Origin: Tridacna crocea
Taxonomy: Eukaryota; Mollusca; Bivalvia; Cardiida; Cardiidae
DNA: 64,000 nucleotides
Assembly: GCA_943736015.1 (NCBI GenBank)
Contig: OX031058.1
Coordinates: forward strand, 4,107,001 to 4,171,000
Direction of reading: 5' to 3'
Shown here piece by piece: positions 15,401 through 30,400 of this stretch; position 1 is the stretch's first letter, and each line of letters opens with the position of its first letter. The notes beneath the pieces are model-generated. The model was not told the origin of the DNA. It saw nothing but the letters and a program-made list of their open reading frames with translations, and searched no databases. A program made the translations under genes and the position numbers.

Positions 15401-18400
15401 TATATGCCAAATATGAAAGCTCTGGCCATTACGGTTTGGTACAAGAAAATTTTCTAAGATTTCCCTCTTTATCGCTATGTGAAATCCGAGACCCACAACA
15501 TAGGGCAAATTCTTCACATCAGGGACATAATTTGACGAAAATTGGTAGAGGGCCACTAGATGATGCTACATGCCAAATATGAAAGCTCTGGCCTTTACCA
15601 TTTGCACAAGAAGGTTTTTAAAGATTTCCTTCCTTGTCTTTATGTGAAATCCAAGACCAACAACATAGGTTTAATTTCACACCAGGGCCTTAATTTGAAG
15701 TATTTTGGTAGAGGGTCACTAGATGATGCTGCATGCCAAATATGAAAGCTCTAGCCCTTATGGTTTGGGACAAGAACATTTTCTGAGATTTCCTTCTTTA
15801 TTTCTTTGTGAAATCCGAGACCCCACAACATAGGACCAATTTGCACACTAAGGTGATAATTTGAAGTATTTCAGTAGAGGGCCACTAGATGATGCTACAT
15901 GCAAATTATGAGAGCTCTAACCCTTACGGTTTGGGAGAAGTAGATTTTCTAATATTTCCTTCTTTATCTCTATGTGAAATCTGAGAACCCACAGCATAGG
16001 GCTAATTTCAAGACTAGAGCCACAATTTGAAGTATTTTGGTAGAGGGCCATTAGATAATGCTACATGCCAAATATGAAAGCTCTAGCCCTTACAGTTTTT
16101 GACGAGAAGATTTTTAAAGTTTTTTCACTCTGTTGCCATAGAAACCAGAGTTCTACATGGAATTCAAATCTTTGAAGTATTTTGAAAGTGCATCATCTAG
16201 GGATCATTTCTGTGAAGTTTCACTGAAATCTGATTGTTAGTTTAGGAGGAGAAGATTTTTTTGTAATTGTGAACGGACGGACAGACAGACGGACGAACGA
16301 CGGACATTGATCGATCACAATAGCTCACCTTGAGCACTTCGTGCTCAGGTGAGCTAAAAATTAAGGGAGCAGGAGTTATGATTCCTGTGCACTGCACTCC
16401 CCCTTGATGAGATCTATCCACCCATGAAATTTCATAACCCTAGCTAGTATAGTTAAAGATTTCTTTCTTTATCTCTATGTGAAATCCGAGAACCCACAAC
16501 ATAGGGCTATTTTCAACACTAGGGCCATAATTTAAAGTTTTTTGGTAGAGGGCCACTAGATGATGCTACATGCTAAATATGAAAGCTCTAGCCCTTAAGG
16601 TTTGGGACAAGAAGATTTTTGAAGATTTCCTTCTTTATCTCTATGTGAAATCCGAGAACCCACAACATAGGGCCAATTTCCATACTAGGGCCATTATTTG
16701 AAGTATTTTAATAGGGGACCACTAGATGATACTACATGCCATATATGAGAGCTCTAGCCTTTATGGTTTGGGACAAGAAGATTTTTAAAGATTTCCTTCT
16801 TTATCTCTAAGTGAAATCCAAGAACCCACAACATAGGGCCATTTTCAACACTAGGGCCATAATTTGAAGTATTTTGGTAGAGGGTCACTAGATGATGCTA
16901 CATGCCAAATATGAAAGCTCTAGCCCTTACGGTTTGGGACAAGAAGATTTTTAAAGATTTCCTTCTTTATCTCTATGTGAAATCCGAGAACCCACAACAT
17001 AGGGCCAATTTCTACACTAGGGCCATTATTTGAAGTATTTTAATAGAGGGCCACTAGATGATACTACATGCCATACATGAGAGCTCTAGCCTTTATGGTT
17101 TGGGACAAGAAAATTTTTAAAGATTTCCTTCTTTATCTCCATGTGAAATCCAAGAACCCACAACATAGGGCCATTTTCAACACTAGGGCCATAATTTGAA
17201 GTATTTTGGTAGAGGGTCACTAGATGATGCTACATGCAAAATATGAGAGCTCTAGCCCTTACGGTTTGGGACAAGAAGATTTTTAAAGTTTTTTCTCTTG
17301 GTTGCCATGGCAACCAGAGTTCTCCATGGAATTCAAATCTTTGAAGTATTTTGAAAGTGCATCACCTAAGGATCATTTCTGTGAAGTTTCACTGAAATCT
17401 GTTGGGCGGTTTCAGAGGAGAAGAATTTTTAAGTAATTGTTCACGGACGGACGGACGGACAGACGGACGGACAGACGGACGGACGGACGGACACACGGAC
17501 GGACGGACGCCGGACAACGATCGATCACAATAGCTCACCCTGAGCACTATGTGCTCAGGTGAGCTAAAAAGTTAAAGAGACCAGACTGAAACAGTTGGAT
17601 TTTCTTTTTCTAAACATGTTTCCCAAGAAACATGTACATCTTAATTCTGATATTCAGTTTCTAGTAAAATACAATTTTCCATACACTAGCAAACACTTTT
17701 AACCCTTTACCAAACAGTCCCCCATTTTCACTTCCCTTTGAAATGAAGGTTTTTAAAAACATTGAAGGAAAAAGACCTACAATGTATTCCACTTTAATAA
17801 ACACAAATCTGATCATTTGAGACTTGATTAGTTTCTGTTCTATAAGTGCTTTCAATATGCATGTGTCAAGAAATTTGTCCAGGGGTAAGGGGTTAAAAAA
17901 AACAATTTTAAAGAAAGTAAGATCAAGAAAATTTGAAGAACATGAAAAAAATCCTTCATTGTTAAGTCATTCACAATATTCCAAACGACAAATTTTCAGA
18001 CTTGTCAAAACTGGAAAAACTTGCATACCGCAACTCAAATACAACTCAAAAGATTTGTAACAAAGAAACAAATAAATGCATAGCTCAAATAAAAACTGCA
18101 TCTGGCGGGATTTAAACCCTTGAAGGGACAAATATCCTCTTTTTTCAAGGATAAAAAGACCAATACTATAACCACTGAGCCAAAGAGATATCTCTCTGAC
18201 GCAGTTGTCAGGTATTGTATTTGAATCCGGATGAAGTTGTGCATGGAGGAGCGGTCTCCCTTAACAATGTATATATCAAAATCATGTATAAACCCTGATA
18301 CTTTGACAGTACATGTAAATTTAGGCCTACTTCCTAACTATACTAAATATAAACCAACTTACCGAGACCACATTCTGTGTACTGTTACAGACTAGGGGTA

Positions 18401-21400
18401 TGTATGGAAATGGCCCTGTTTCCTGACCCTCCAGGTTCTTAATAATCCAGTTAAACACAGATGGCACCATTTTGTTGAACACAGATGGATATTGCATTTT
18501 CTCCAATTGTTCTTAAAAAAAAGATTTCATTTTACTAACTATCCAAGAACTTATAATCAGGTACACGTAACTCTACAGGAAACATTTTGGTCTTGAACTT
18601 ATAGATAGTATTTGCATACAATATAATAAACATAGCTAAAGTGATGGGTTTCATTTTGAAATGTTTTGACCCTTTACCACACAATCCCTTCTTTTGATGA
18701 CCCTGAGAAAGAAGAAATTTTGATAACATTGTGGGAAAAGGAGACAATGCTGGTAACCAGCATTTTCTCCTTTTCCCCCAATTTTTTCTTCTCTTTCAGA
18801 CACAGATACCAAAATCTAAGCTGCATTCAATATGTCCTCAGGGTGTTATTTCAATTTGGACCAGTCTAAAATATTGTTGTGTGGTTAACAAGTTAAAACA
18901 TTGGATCTAAAACAGAACCAGCATTTTCTGCTTTTCTCACAATTTTGTAAAAAAAAAAAAAACATTCTTCCTCTGGTTTGTGAAAACATGGGGAAGACTG
19001 GTAAAGAGTAAACCAGTCTAAAGTACTGCATGCTATCTGTATCAGATTTAAAACTAACCAGCTCAAGATAATCAACAGAGACACATATTTAGGACAAGTT
19101 GAATGACTGTATCGATTGAATTGTGTTTAAGACTTGGTAAACTTAGAATTGAAATAAACTTCTTTCTATCATGGTTTATCGTTCAATAAAACATGTTGTG
19201 ACTTAGGAGGCGCAATGAATAAACCACTCTGGCTATTGCCCTCGTGGATTATTTATTGTGTCTTATCACTCATTTCAGGTTATGTATCTGAGCAAATATA
19301 TGAGCCATGCTCTATTAACCCTTTACCACACAATTCCGACTTTTAACAACCCTGTCAAAGAAGGGTTATGAAAACACCGGGAAAAGGAGAAAATGCTGGT
19401 AACCAGCATTTTCTCCTTTTCCCACAGTGTTTTCTACCCTGTCAAGGACAACTTTTGTCACTTGAGCCACCTTCACTTTTTCATTTGCAATGCTTTTGTT
19501 TTTAACATATCCAGAATTTTACAGTTTGGTAAAGAGTTATAAGGGAGCCTAATGCATCTGCAGACAGTATCAGCCCATGTCAGCCTGCTCAGTCTGTGCA
19601 GGTTGACCCAGGTTGAAACTTTTTTTGCTCTAGGTCAGTTTTCTGATTGGTCCCTTCCTCGCGATACATTCAACTGTTAAACTAAACATATTTTATAGAT
19701 TACTATGTGATGACTTATTTGGTATAATGAACCATGTTTAACCCTTTACCCCATAAGGCATTTCTATGGTATCTCTAATTGACCCTAAATAACAGCAAGG
19801 ATGAAGCCATTTCTTATGTGCATATGACACCTTTTGATAGTGTAGAGAACATTGTGGCAAAAGGTGAAATTGCTCGTCACGAGCAATTTCACCTTTTGCC
19901 ACAATGTTTTCCAAAGGCTCTTACAAGCAATGCGTAGAAATGAGTATCTACAGAGTAAAGGGTTAATAGTTTAATTAAACACAACTTATACCAATCTCTC
20001 TCAATTCCGCTTCCTGGGAACTACATCAGTACTTGCGCCGAATATGTTGGCCAATGAAAAATCCCAAAGTTGACACCCGCTCCCGGGTATCAAACTTAGG
20101 ACATTATGGTTACGACGCTTATGCTCTACCTCAAATCCACGGACACCAAAATGAACCATGGAGAGGCACTATACCCCTTATTTGCCAGAGCATGGCTCAT
20201 GTGACAATGTAGACCAAGATCAGACTGAAAGTCAAAAACAATCTAATCTCAAATAAAATATGCAGTCTCACTGTCTGCTCATGAACTACAATCATCCAAG
20301 TTTATTTCAAGAGTTGTAAAGATTACATATGCCAGTACAACTAACCTCCTGAGATCTGAGGGCTTGTACCAGTATTTTCCCAGAGCGCTGGGAAATCCCT
20401 ACAATAATAGTCCATATATCTGTCACACTGAAGGTCAACAGCAAGCTGAAACAGTATCCTGGACAACTGGTGTAGCTCTTCCAGTAATAAAGTGTTTAAT
20501 TTTAACTCCTGAGAAAAGAAAGATAGACAACTTCGAACAAGAAATAATATAGACTTCTGGTTCCCTATTCACCAAACAATTCTTGTGAAAATTTAACTTT
20601 TACCTCACAATCCCAAGACAGACGCCAATAGAAAACATTGTGGGAAATGGAGAAAATGCTGGTAACCAGTATTTTCTCCTTTTCCCACAATGTTTTCCAC
20701 CCTATCAAAGTCAGAAATAATCATACAAACAAGGTTTAATTTGTTGTCGGCAGATGCTTTGGTCCAATCCAAAAATTTGTCTTTTGGTAAAGATTTAAGT
20801 ACATGTATGTGTAAAACTTGTGACAATCCACCCCCCCTGAAGCCCAGGCAGGGCCAACTTTGACCCCAGGACTGAAAATTTAACTATGCTAAAAGAGGTC
20901 CTCTACATGAAGCTGCATGCATTATTTGGTATACCTACACCTTATGGGTAGGAACAAGCAGACTTCTTGTAGTTTTAACTAAACATAAATAATCCAACAT
21001 AAATCTTATGACAGGTGGGGCCATACTTGAGCCCAGGGCTACAATTTCAACAATCTTCGTGAAGGTCCATTAGATGAGTTTCATAAGCCCAGGGCCATAT
21101 GGTTTCCAGTTAGACAATTTTCTAAAGCTTTTCAATATTCTTCCATATTCTTTTGTTCCCGTGGCAACCAGAGTTTTAACAGGTATCAATTCTTTTAAAA
21201 GCATTCTATAGAAGACCATGAAAGGATCATTTCTGTGCACTTTGGTCAAACTTGGATGAGTAGAAATAACAGCACATAATTGCAATGGAGTGAAACCTTA
21301 AAACTCACCTCATAAACTAAATGTAGTGCCATAAAACAAGCTGGAATGTTGGAAAACAAGATGGCTGCCATATTCATGGTTCCACATTGTGATTGGTTGG

Positions 21401-24400
21401 ACTGACTTGAGGAGGGGACACAAGGCAGTAGCTGTGGCATATCTTGCAGATTTGTGGAAACATACTTGTGGTAGTCAGACTTCAGTAAATACTCCCAATC
21501 CTGTACTCAAAAGTAAATTCAAACTCCTAAGTTTGGAATACCTTGTATAGTTTATGTTAATCGTCCTGCTCATTTTTCCTCTATTGACATAATCAACATG
21601 TAAAAAGAACAACCTTTATACCAGTATTGATAAATGCAGCAAAATTAAGAATGAATAGGAAACAAAAGGGCCAAGATAGTCCTTGACAGTTCACCTGAAT
21701 TTTTGAGAGGACTACAGCCATTTTTTCTAAGTATACTGCAAATAGCCCCCCACCACCAGAACTGTGTTATCTTGACATATCAAAAGTTCACAAACAATTT
21801 TTCAAAAGGGGCATCCAAGGAACATTTCTGTGGAATTATTTCAAATATGAAAAGTGGTTTAACTCTTTACCAAACGACAAAATTTTAGACTGGTCCAAAT
21901 TGAGAGCATTTGCAGACGACACTTTAAATTTATCTGAAATGATTGTAATAGTCTGAGAAAGTGTAGAAAACCTTGTGGGAAAAGGAGAAAATGCTGGTTA
22001 CCAGCATTTTCTCCTTTTCCCACGAGGTTTTCCAAGGGCTATTTCCTCAGGGTCGTTAAAACTCGGGATTATGTGGTAAAGAGTTAACTCTTTACCACAT
22101 GACAAAATTTTAGACTGGTTCAAATAAAAAGCATTTGCAGACAAAAAATAAAGGCGACTGAAAAATTGAAATTTGTTCTGGGAAGGGTAGAAAACACTGT
22201 GGGAAAAGGAGAAAATGCTGGTCACCAGCATTTTCTCCTTTTCCTAGTGTTTTCAAAGGCTTCTTCCTCAGGGGTGTCAAAAGTAGGGATTGTGTGGTGA
22301 TGGGTTAAGAGAATAAGAATTTCAAAGAATTTCTTTAAGTCCATATAGTGCAAAAGGTCTCTCCCCCACCACAGCCATGTTTTTCGACAGATCAAAATTT
22401 TGCAAAAAAAAATTTTAAAAGGCCACCCAAGGAACATTTCTGTGAAATCATTTCAAAATCTGACATGAGGTTTCAGAGGAGAAGAATTTCAAAGAATTTC
22501 TTTAAGTCCAAAGAGCCTCCTCTCACCACCAAGGCCATGTTTTTTGACTAATAAAAATTCTTAAAACACTTTTAGAAAAGGGTCATCACCAAAGGACCAT
22601 TTCTGTGAAATTAGCTCAAATTCTGACCAGTGGTTTCAGAGGAGAAGCTTTTTAAAGAACATCTTAGAAAATTTCATTTAGTTGCCATGGCAACCAGGAT
22701 GTTTGATGGAGTTTTAAAGAGGATCTCCCAAGGAACATTCCAGCCAAGTTTGGTCAAAATTAGCTCAGCACTTTAGGAGGAGATTATGTTCATGATTTCT
22801 TAAGGTTGGTATAGTGCAAACCCCTCCCACTTTCCCACCACCAGAGCCACGTTTCTTGACATATCAAAGTTTCCCGAACAAGTTTTCAAAAGAGGCACCC
22901 AAGGAACATTTAGATGAAATTATTTCAGAATCTGACTGGAAGTTTCATCAGAGAAAATTTTAAAGAATTTCTAAGAAAATTTCCATTTGGTTGCCATGGC
23001 AACCAGTTTTCGACAGAATCAAATTCTGCAAACAATTTCTACAGAGGACCTCCTATGGCACATTTCAGCGACGTTTAGGAGGAGGTGATGTTTAAAGAAT
23101 TGTTGATAGTGCATGACGGATGACGGACACTGGGTAATACTAAAAGCTGTCCTTGAGCATGTTGTGCTCAGGGGAGCTAAAAATGTACACTGTTGACAAC
23201 AGTTATTATAAAACTAATGTGTTAGATCCTTTCAGGAATCACTGAACACAATTTTCTGTGAAATGGGAGTCATTTCCTCAAACACACTGAGTTTCAAACA
23301 CATTTTCATGTTTGTATGGCAAAGTTTTGACCAAAAAACCCTACCAGAAAAAATTCTACCACCTTAACCTTACCATATAACAAAATTTTAGACCTATCCA
23401 AATTAAAAGCATTTGTAGATAACAGTTTTAATGTAGCTCATATGAAATGATTTTTCTTTGATAGGGTAGAAAACATTGAGGGAAAGGGGATAATGCTGGT
23501 GACCAGCATTTTCTCCTTTTCCAACAATGTTTTCAAAAGCCTTCTCTTTCGAGGGCGTTAGAAGTTGTCACGGTGTGGTAAAGGGTAAAGATAATTTACT
23601 GTCAGTAGCTTAAACAACTAAGAAGCAAGACTTCAGTAACTGGCTGCTACTGAGTAGCTGAAATTTACATAATACAGTTCATCAGTTGATATAGGCTTTA
23701 ATTTTTACCTGGTTTTACTTAACTCTTTACCAAAGGACAAAACTTTAGATTCTTCCAAATTGAAAGCATTTTCTCCTTTTCCCTTAATTTTGTCAGGGTA
23801 GTAAAAACCAGGGACTGTTTGGTATAGAGTTAAAAGTCATTGGTTCAAGTTCCTGTGTGGACAAATTGCTTAACTCTACACAAAATTTTCACATGAAAGC
23901 ACATGCCAATGCCAAATCAGATGTAGCTGAAAAAATGATTCTTGTCTCTAAGTAGGTAGAAAATCTTTAGGGAAAAGGATAAAATCAGGTTCCAACACTT
24001 TAATTTAAATTCAAATCACATTCTATAACAGGTTTTTTTCCATGTACCTCATCACTACCTTCCTCTGATGTTTTGACCCTTTTATTGGATACAGGCATAC
24101 AGGCAGATGTATCAAGATCTGGCTGAAAACCAAAATCAAAATAACAATCATAAAATATATCGTTGAATCAAGATAGTTAACTCTTTACCAAAAAGCTCTG
24201 TGGTTAACCCATTACCACACAATCCCTACTTTTGACGCCCCTGAGAAAGAAGCCTTTTGAAAACACTGTAGGAAAAGGAGAAAATGCTGGTAACCAGCAT
24301 TTTCTCCTTTTCCCACAGTGTTTTCTACCCTTCCTAGAACAAATTTCAATTTTTCAGTCACCTTTATTTTGTCGTCTGCAAATGCTTTCAATTTGAATCA

Positions 24401-27400
24401 GTCTAAAATTTTCTCGTGTGGTAAAGGGTTAAAGGACCCTGAGCCTTTTGAAGCCTTTTGAAAACAATGACAAAATTTTGGACTTGTCCAAACTGAAAGC
24501 ATCTGCAGACAACAAATCAAATGTTGCCAAAAGAATTATTTATGTTTTTTATATCATATAAAACATTGTGGGAAGTTATTTTTCTCCTTTTTCCCACACT
24601 GTTTTCAAAAGCCTTCTCTGTCAGTTGTTAAAAGTCAGGATTGTGCAGTAAAGAGTTTAAACAATGTGACAATAAGAGAAAATTTCTAATACATGCAATG
24701 TTTTCTTTTGCAATGTTTTCAAATGTTTTGTAGTTTCCAAGGTTGTTGGGGAGAATGTAGGCCTCGTAATGATGAGGTCTTGAGATCGATACCCTGGAGC
24801 AAGTGTAAACTTTGGGATTTTTCATTGGCTCCCAATTCAGCTCAAGTACTGTTGTAGTTCCCAGGAAGCAGAATTAAGAGAGATTAGTTTAAGATGTATG
24901 AGCTTGTTTGTCAAATAATGTAAAGTAAATATGTTTAAATGTATACATAAATGAATCTACATGTATGTTTTCCTTTTCTTAGATGAACGTTTTTAAAAAT
25001 TCTGTATCGAAGGAAAGTTAAAATGTCATCTTTTTGCAGCAGAAGTACAGTCATTAATGTATAAAGTTAATAAAAAAAATATCGTAATCATTTAGTTAAG
25101 ACATATTACAGTGTATACATTCATAGATGATCAATACAAAATCACTATATACATTATAAGGTACAAAATGGACTGGAATGTATGGGTTAGCTTTTATTTT
25201 TCTATCTGTGGGTTCTAGATGGTACTAATGACAAGAAAAAATGTAATTTAAAGTCAAAATAAAGATTAGATAACATTAAGGACTGGGTGCACCATGATCA
25301 GACAGTACAGTGCATACATACTGATTGTTGAACCAGCAGACAGTAGACAGGGCATGGTCCACTCTTTTTATATGGGCAATGTTTTTCAATTATTTAGGAG
25401 AACTAAGGGTTAGAAACATTTTGATACTCTGTCACAGCATAGGAAATGTTGAGCATTTTGTTTCACAATGATTAAAAAGTTTGCATGAGTGGTACCAACA
25501 AACTTATTTGAAAGAGCCTGAAGTGTTAACTCTTTACCACAAGAGAAAATTTTAGACTGGTCCAAATTGAAAGCATTTGCAGACGACAAAATAAATAAGA
25601 AAAATTGAAATATGTTCAGCGAATGGTAGAAAACACTGTGGAAAAAGGAGAAAATGCTGGTTAACAGCATTTTCTCCTTTTCCCACAGTGTTTTCAAAAG
25701 GCTTCTTTCTTGGGGGCATCAATACAGGTAGTATGGATTGTGTGGTAATGGGTTATGGAAACAAAGTAGATAAAATTGGTTGTCTAGCTATGTTATGCTC
25801 TTGCAATAATGAAATCGCTACATAAATCTGGATGTCTAGATATTCTTACCTTACTAGTTAATGCCAATCTAGCTGTATCATATCCCATCATGCCTAACAA
25901 GCATGTAGTAAACAAAGTCCACTCTGATTGGCTCCCAGCTCCTGAAGGGGAGTTCCTAGCAGTGTACCATTTGCCTATCATTTGGAGAGCCAAGTCTTTG
26001 GGCAACATATGCTTTAGGGCCTTAAGAGCTAAATCAACTGAAAAAACATTCATAAAACACAATAAAACAAACATAAACTTTAACCCTTTACCCCATATGG
26101 CATTTCTATGGTATCTCTAATTGACCCTAAATAACAGCAAGGATGAAGCTGTTTCTCATGTGTATATGACACCTTTTGATAGCATAGAAAACATTGTGGC
26201 AAAAGGTGAAATTGCTCGTGACGAGCAATGTCACCGTTTGCCACAATGTTTTCCAAAGGCTCCTACAAGCAATGCGTAGAAATGAGTATCTGTCGAGTAA
26301 AGGGTTAAAAGAAAATCAGGGTAAAAGGCTGAATTATCTGTGAAATATGTAAGTAACCCAATTTGGAAAAAGGAGGCAGCAATACATTTGTTACATGTAC
26401 CTACTTAAGACATCAAATAACAACCTTATGACATCACAAAAACTTATCTCAAAAAAAACTTATCTCAAATATGTGCAAGATAAATAAATTTATTATGGCA
26501 ATATTACACTGAAAACAAGGGAGGTTATGCATTAAAAATAAGCTTTTCATGCCTTTATCACACAATCCACAGTTTTAACAACCCTGAGGAAGCTCTTGGA
26601 AAACATTGCGGGAAAAGGAGAAAATGCTGGTTACCAGCATTTTCTCCTTTTCCCGCAATGTTTTCTACCCTATCAAAGACAAAAATAATCATTTGACCTA
26701 CTCTTACATTGTAATCCACAACTGCTTTCAATTTCAACCAGTCTAAAATTTTGTTGTTAGATAAAGATATTTACCACAAAAGACCGCCTCCAGCAGTGTA
26801 TTAAACTCCTGACTTATTATCATTATAATCATTATCCGATTCTACGTTCTTATTATATTTGAAGGTACAAGCATGTGATGCCGACCAAACCAACTACTGC
26901 AGAAACTTTTACTATGCACTGCGCCATTTCACAGAAAAAAAGACAACACTGTTGCTAAGACATACACATACTGAAAAATAGCATGATTTTCATATTGAAT
27001 AAAACAAGAAAGGTACCACAAGTCATTTAAATTCCAGAAAATATGAAATTAGTTCTATCTACTCCCTAATTTGAACACAGAGCTATCTTCATGTGTATGT
27101 ACACATTTCAACCAAATTACATCTGTAAACATGGATCCACAAACAGTATATAGGTTGAAGGTAATGGAGGATACATGTTTGTCTTTGATTTGTTTTATGT
27201 GATAAATAGAATCTCACATTTGTGTTATCTTATTATCATTTTAATCAAACTTGTTGACTAAGACTAAAATGTACATGATGCTTGCCAAGGCTTGTGTCCA
27301 CTCATTTGATAAAAAATGCTAACACATAAACACTCATGTAAGATCCTCTATTAACCCATTACCATGCAACCCTTTCTTCTGATGCCCCTGAGAAAGAAAC

Positions 27401-30400
27401 CTTTAGAAAACATTGTGGGAAAAGGAGAAAATGCTGGTAACCAGCATTTTCTTCTTTTCCCAGAATGTTTTCTGCCCTTCACAAAACAAATTTCAAATTT
27501 TCAGTCACTTTTATTTTGTCGTCTGCAAATGCTTTCAACTTGGACAAGCCTAAAATATTGTCGTTTGGTAATGAGTTAAGACAAGAGGTTGTCTAATACA
27601 GTTAGCCTCTCAGGCCAGTATACGACTACATGTGAGTACTTACTTCCTGGAGAGTCAGTAATCTGAGGCAGTGATGTCCTACACATGTGACCATTAGTTA
27701 ATTCCTGTTGAAAAATATAAATGAGCCATGCTATATGAAAAAGGGATCTAATCCATCAGCAAAAAGCATCAACCTATGTCAGCCGGCATAGTCTGCAAAG
27801 GCTGACATAGGTAGACTTTTTGCTTTTAGTAAATTTTCTGCATCTCAAAGGACCAGTCAGCTTCATGATCCATGGGTTGTTAAACGAAATGGGTTTTATG
27901 AACCTCTGATAATGTGATGAATTGCTCGGTATTAAAACATCATCAAGATGCACTGAACCTCCTATTTTCAAGTGCATAGCTCAAATTCGAGCACAGCAAA
28001 ACCTCACAAACCACTATTTACAGATATATGTAAATGTAATATTAAATGTTTACAGAGATATGTATATGTGAATTATGCATTGTTTCATTGTGTTAGCTCA
28101 ACACTTAATAAACACCCAGCATTAATATGTGACATTAATCTGCCCTGTTACTTTAACCTTTTACCACATAATCCCAAATTTTCACCATCGTGAGGAAGAA
28201 GCCTTCTGAAAACATTGTACAGAAAAAAAAATGACGGAAACCAGCATTATCTTTTCTTCCAACAATGTTTTCTACCTAATAAAAGACAAATCTATCATTT
28301 GAGTCACATTCAATTTGCAGTCTGCAAATCCTTTCAGTTTGGACAGGTCTAGAATTTTGTAGTTTGGACAAGGTCTGAGAGCTATTAAAGAACAAGAATT
28401 GGATTTTAACCACAGCATTGGAAATGGAAGGTTTCTATGCAACAGCAACTACACAAAGAAGCTCTAGTGGCAATTTCCACACTAGACTGTTAAAAACCCT
28501 GACTTGGTGATTTTTAACTCTTTACCAGACGACAAAATTTTGCACTTGTCTAATTGAAAGCATTTGTAGACTACAAAACAAATGTGTATCAAAAATTGAA
28601 ATATGATTTGGAAAGGGTAGAAAACATTGTGGGAAAGGAGAAAATGCTGGTTACCAGCATTTTCTCCTTTTCCCACAATGTTTTCAAAGGCTTTCTTACT
28701 CTGGGTCGTTAAAAGTCGGGATCGTGTGGTAAAGTGTTAACACCATGGGCATAACTTACAATGGTAAATCTATCATTCACGTTATCCCTCAGTCCTTGCA
28801 CAAAACCCGAGTCAGGAAGGTATTCATCAAAATTTCCCGACTCTTCCAGCTCTGTGGGTACAGGAGACAACTGGTTCAATGGAAACTGAAAAAAAATGCA
28901 AAACAGGATATGCTACACAAATGGTGTTGAATAAAACATACAGGTTTTTCTGATGGCTGAGAATATATGTATGAGCTCTGTCAAAAGAGGGTTAAATGCA
29001 TTTGCAAACAGTATCACAGCTAACACCAGCTGACATGGGTCAACTTTTTGTTGTTGTTAAATTTTCTGCCTATAAATGGACCAGTCTTCCTCATTACTCA
29101 GTTGCATCCGAGACAAAAGGATTTCATGGACCCAAAATTATGTAAAAATTTGTATGGTAGAGCGGGTTGGTCTTATTCTGAATATCGTATAATGCCGAAT
29201 ACTTTCAACCAATCTTTCCTTGTGTTACAATTGCACATAATACGTGTACTGTTAAAACATGCACATGTGCAGAAAGCGCGATCTTCATTTTCTGGATTTC
29301 AAAAGGTTCAAGTCCGTCAAGTTTTGAAAAGGCGAGAAATTTCAATTCGTTTGAAAGGTAAAAATTCTTTCAACACCTCTTACGTAGTTTGTTAAGCCAG
29401 AGTGTTTTGAAATTTTTCTCAAGTCAGTTCCCTGTGAACAATATCTATATGGAAATGAAAGTTTATTGATAATAGAAAGCAAGTCATTCTGTGAAAGGAC
29501 ATTTAAATGATGTCACATGCTGTTTACAATATTGATCGAGGTATATGGAAGAGACGACATTAAATTGTAGAGTCGGGTCTTTCGGACATATCGAGGTTCT
29601 TTAATAAATACCCTTTTAATCTCAACAAATTTAACCTGTTTTAAATTGAAAGTTAACAAACTGAACTTTTTCGTAATATTTCTTGTTTAGAGAAGAAAAT
29701 AGGCAAAAGCGTCGGGTAAAGTCAATGGCTTGAACTGCATTTGAATTGAACCGGATTGGATTTAATAACCAGAATGAACCGAATGGACCTGGAACAGACT
29801 CAGAAACCAAATAAGACAATATTTCTTTAGTCTGGTATGAAATCAACAAAGATTTACATTTACCACAGCCATTTACTAGTTTCAAATTCGCAACTCTATC
29901 AGTACTTTGATTTTATATTTGGAACTGAACGGTTTATGTTTAAAAAAATACAGAAGACCCGACGGTATCCGAAATTATCTGCAAGTATGAGGCGGGTTGT
30001 ACCCGCTGTTTCTTGTTAACCTATCATCGAAAAGAAATATCTACCATACACAATCAATGATGATATGTTGCTACAGGTAAACAACACAACATTTTTCGTG
30101 AGTTTCAAATAGTTCTTGAAATTTTCAATTTTTCTCATAAAGTATCCGGAAATTGCCGACACCGCTCTATAATGCACCACAGAAATGCATTAAACCTCAT
30201 TTTGCCAGAGCTGTGCTTGTATGTGTTTCAAATTCATTGGTCTTATTCTACATTTTCTATGCAGTAAAACATTGCCTGGACAGGCTAATCTAGGTTAACT
30301 TGTTACCACACTGCAAAATTTTAGACCTCTCCAAATTGAAAGCATTTGCAGACCACAATTTGAAAGTAGCTTCAATGGTGCTATTTTGATTTGATAGGGA

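Larger units (their letters stand above)
11428..17570 (+). mobile_element. Helentron/pearl-like complex with tandem core repeats
   Basis: It starts AACAAGAGGACCATGATGG (hairpin GGACCATGATGGTCC), then CGCTCACCTGAG, which is inverted at the 3' end as CTCAGGTGAGC. The body consists of about 165-bp repeats containing GCCACTAGATGATGCTAC and GAAAGCTCTAGCCCTTA. GGAC microsatellite runs follow, then hairpins of form AGCTCACC..GGTGAGCT at 13378-13410, 14559-14592, 16322-16355 and 17532-17565. This matches the pearl / Helentron-associated layout. It fills the intron between ANAPC1 exons 21 and 22. Small frames inside are translations of the repeat. Confidence 0.75.
19303..20205 (+). repeat. Family C element with nested MITEs and a SINE
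   Basis: TGAGCCATGCTCTATTAACC at the left and TTTGCCAGAGCATGGCTCAT at the right are inverted ends. Between them sit MITE A (19315), the C body (19548-19737), MITE A2 and a SINE. Confidence 0.6.
21661..23184 (+). mobile_element. Helentron-like element carrying two nested MITEs
   Basis: The 5' end AACAAAAGGGCCAAGATAG is a decayed form of the family start, followed by TTCACCTGAATTTTTGAGAG. The 3' end is TTGAGCATGTTGTGCTCAGG then GGAGCTAAAAA. Core repeats carry AAGGAACATTTCTGTGAAAT and TTGCCATGGCAACCAG. Two MITEs (21859-22308) interrupt it. Confidence 0.65.

Noticed and set aside
15281..15556. Duplicated 91-codon frames at 12336 and 15281
   Set aside because: They are the same stretch of Helentron-like core repeat in the two 2.95-kb duplicate units.
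25809..26120. 103-codon plus-strand frame
   Set aside because: Antisense of ANAPC1 exon 17, which is clearly coding on the minus strand.
29048..29395. 115-codon plus-strand frame
   Set aside because: Starts inside a family C repeat and has no recognisable domain.
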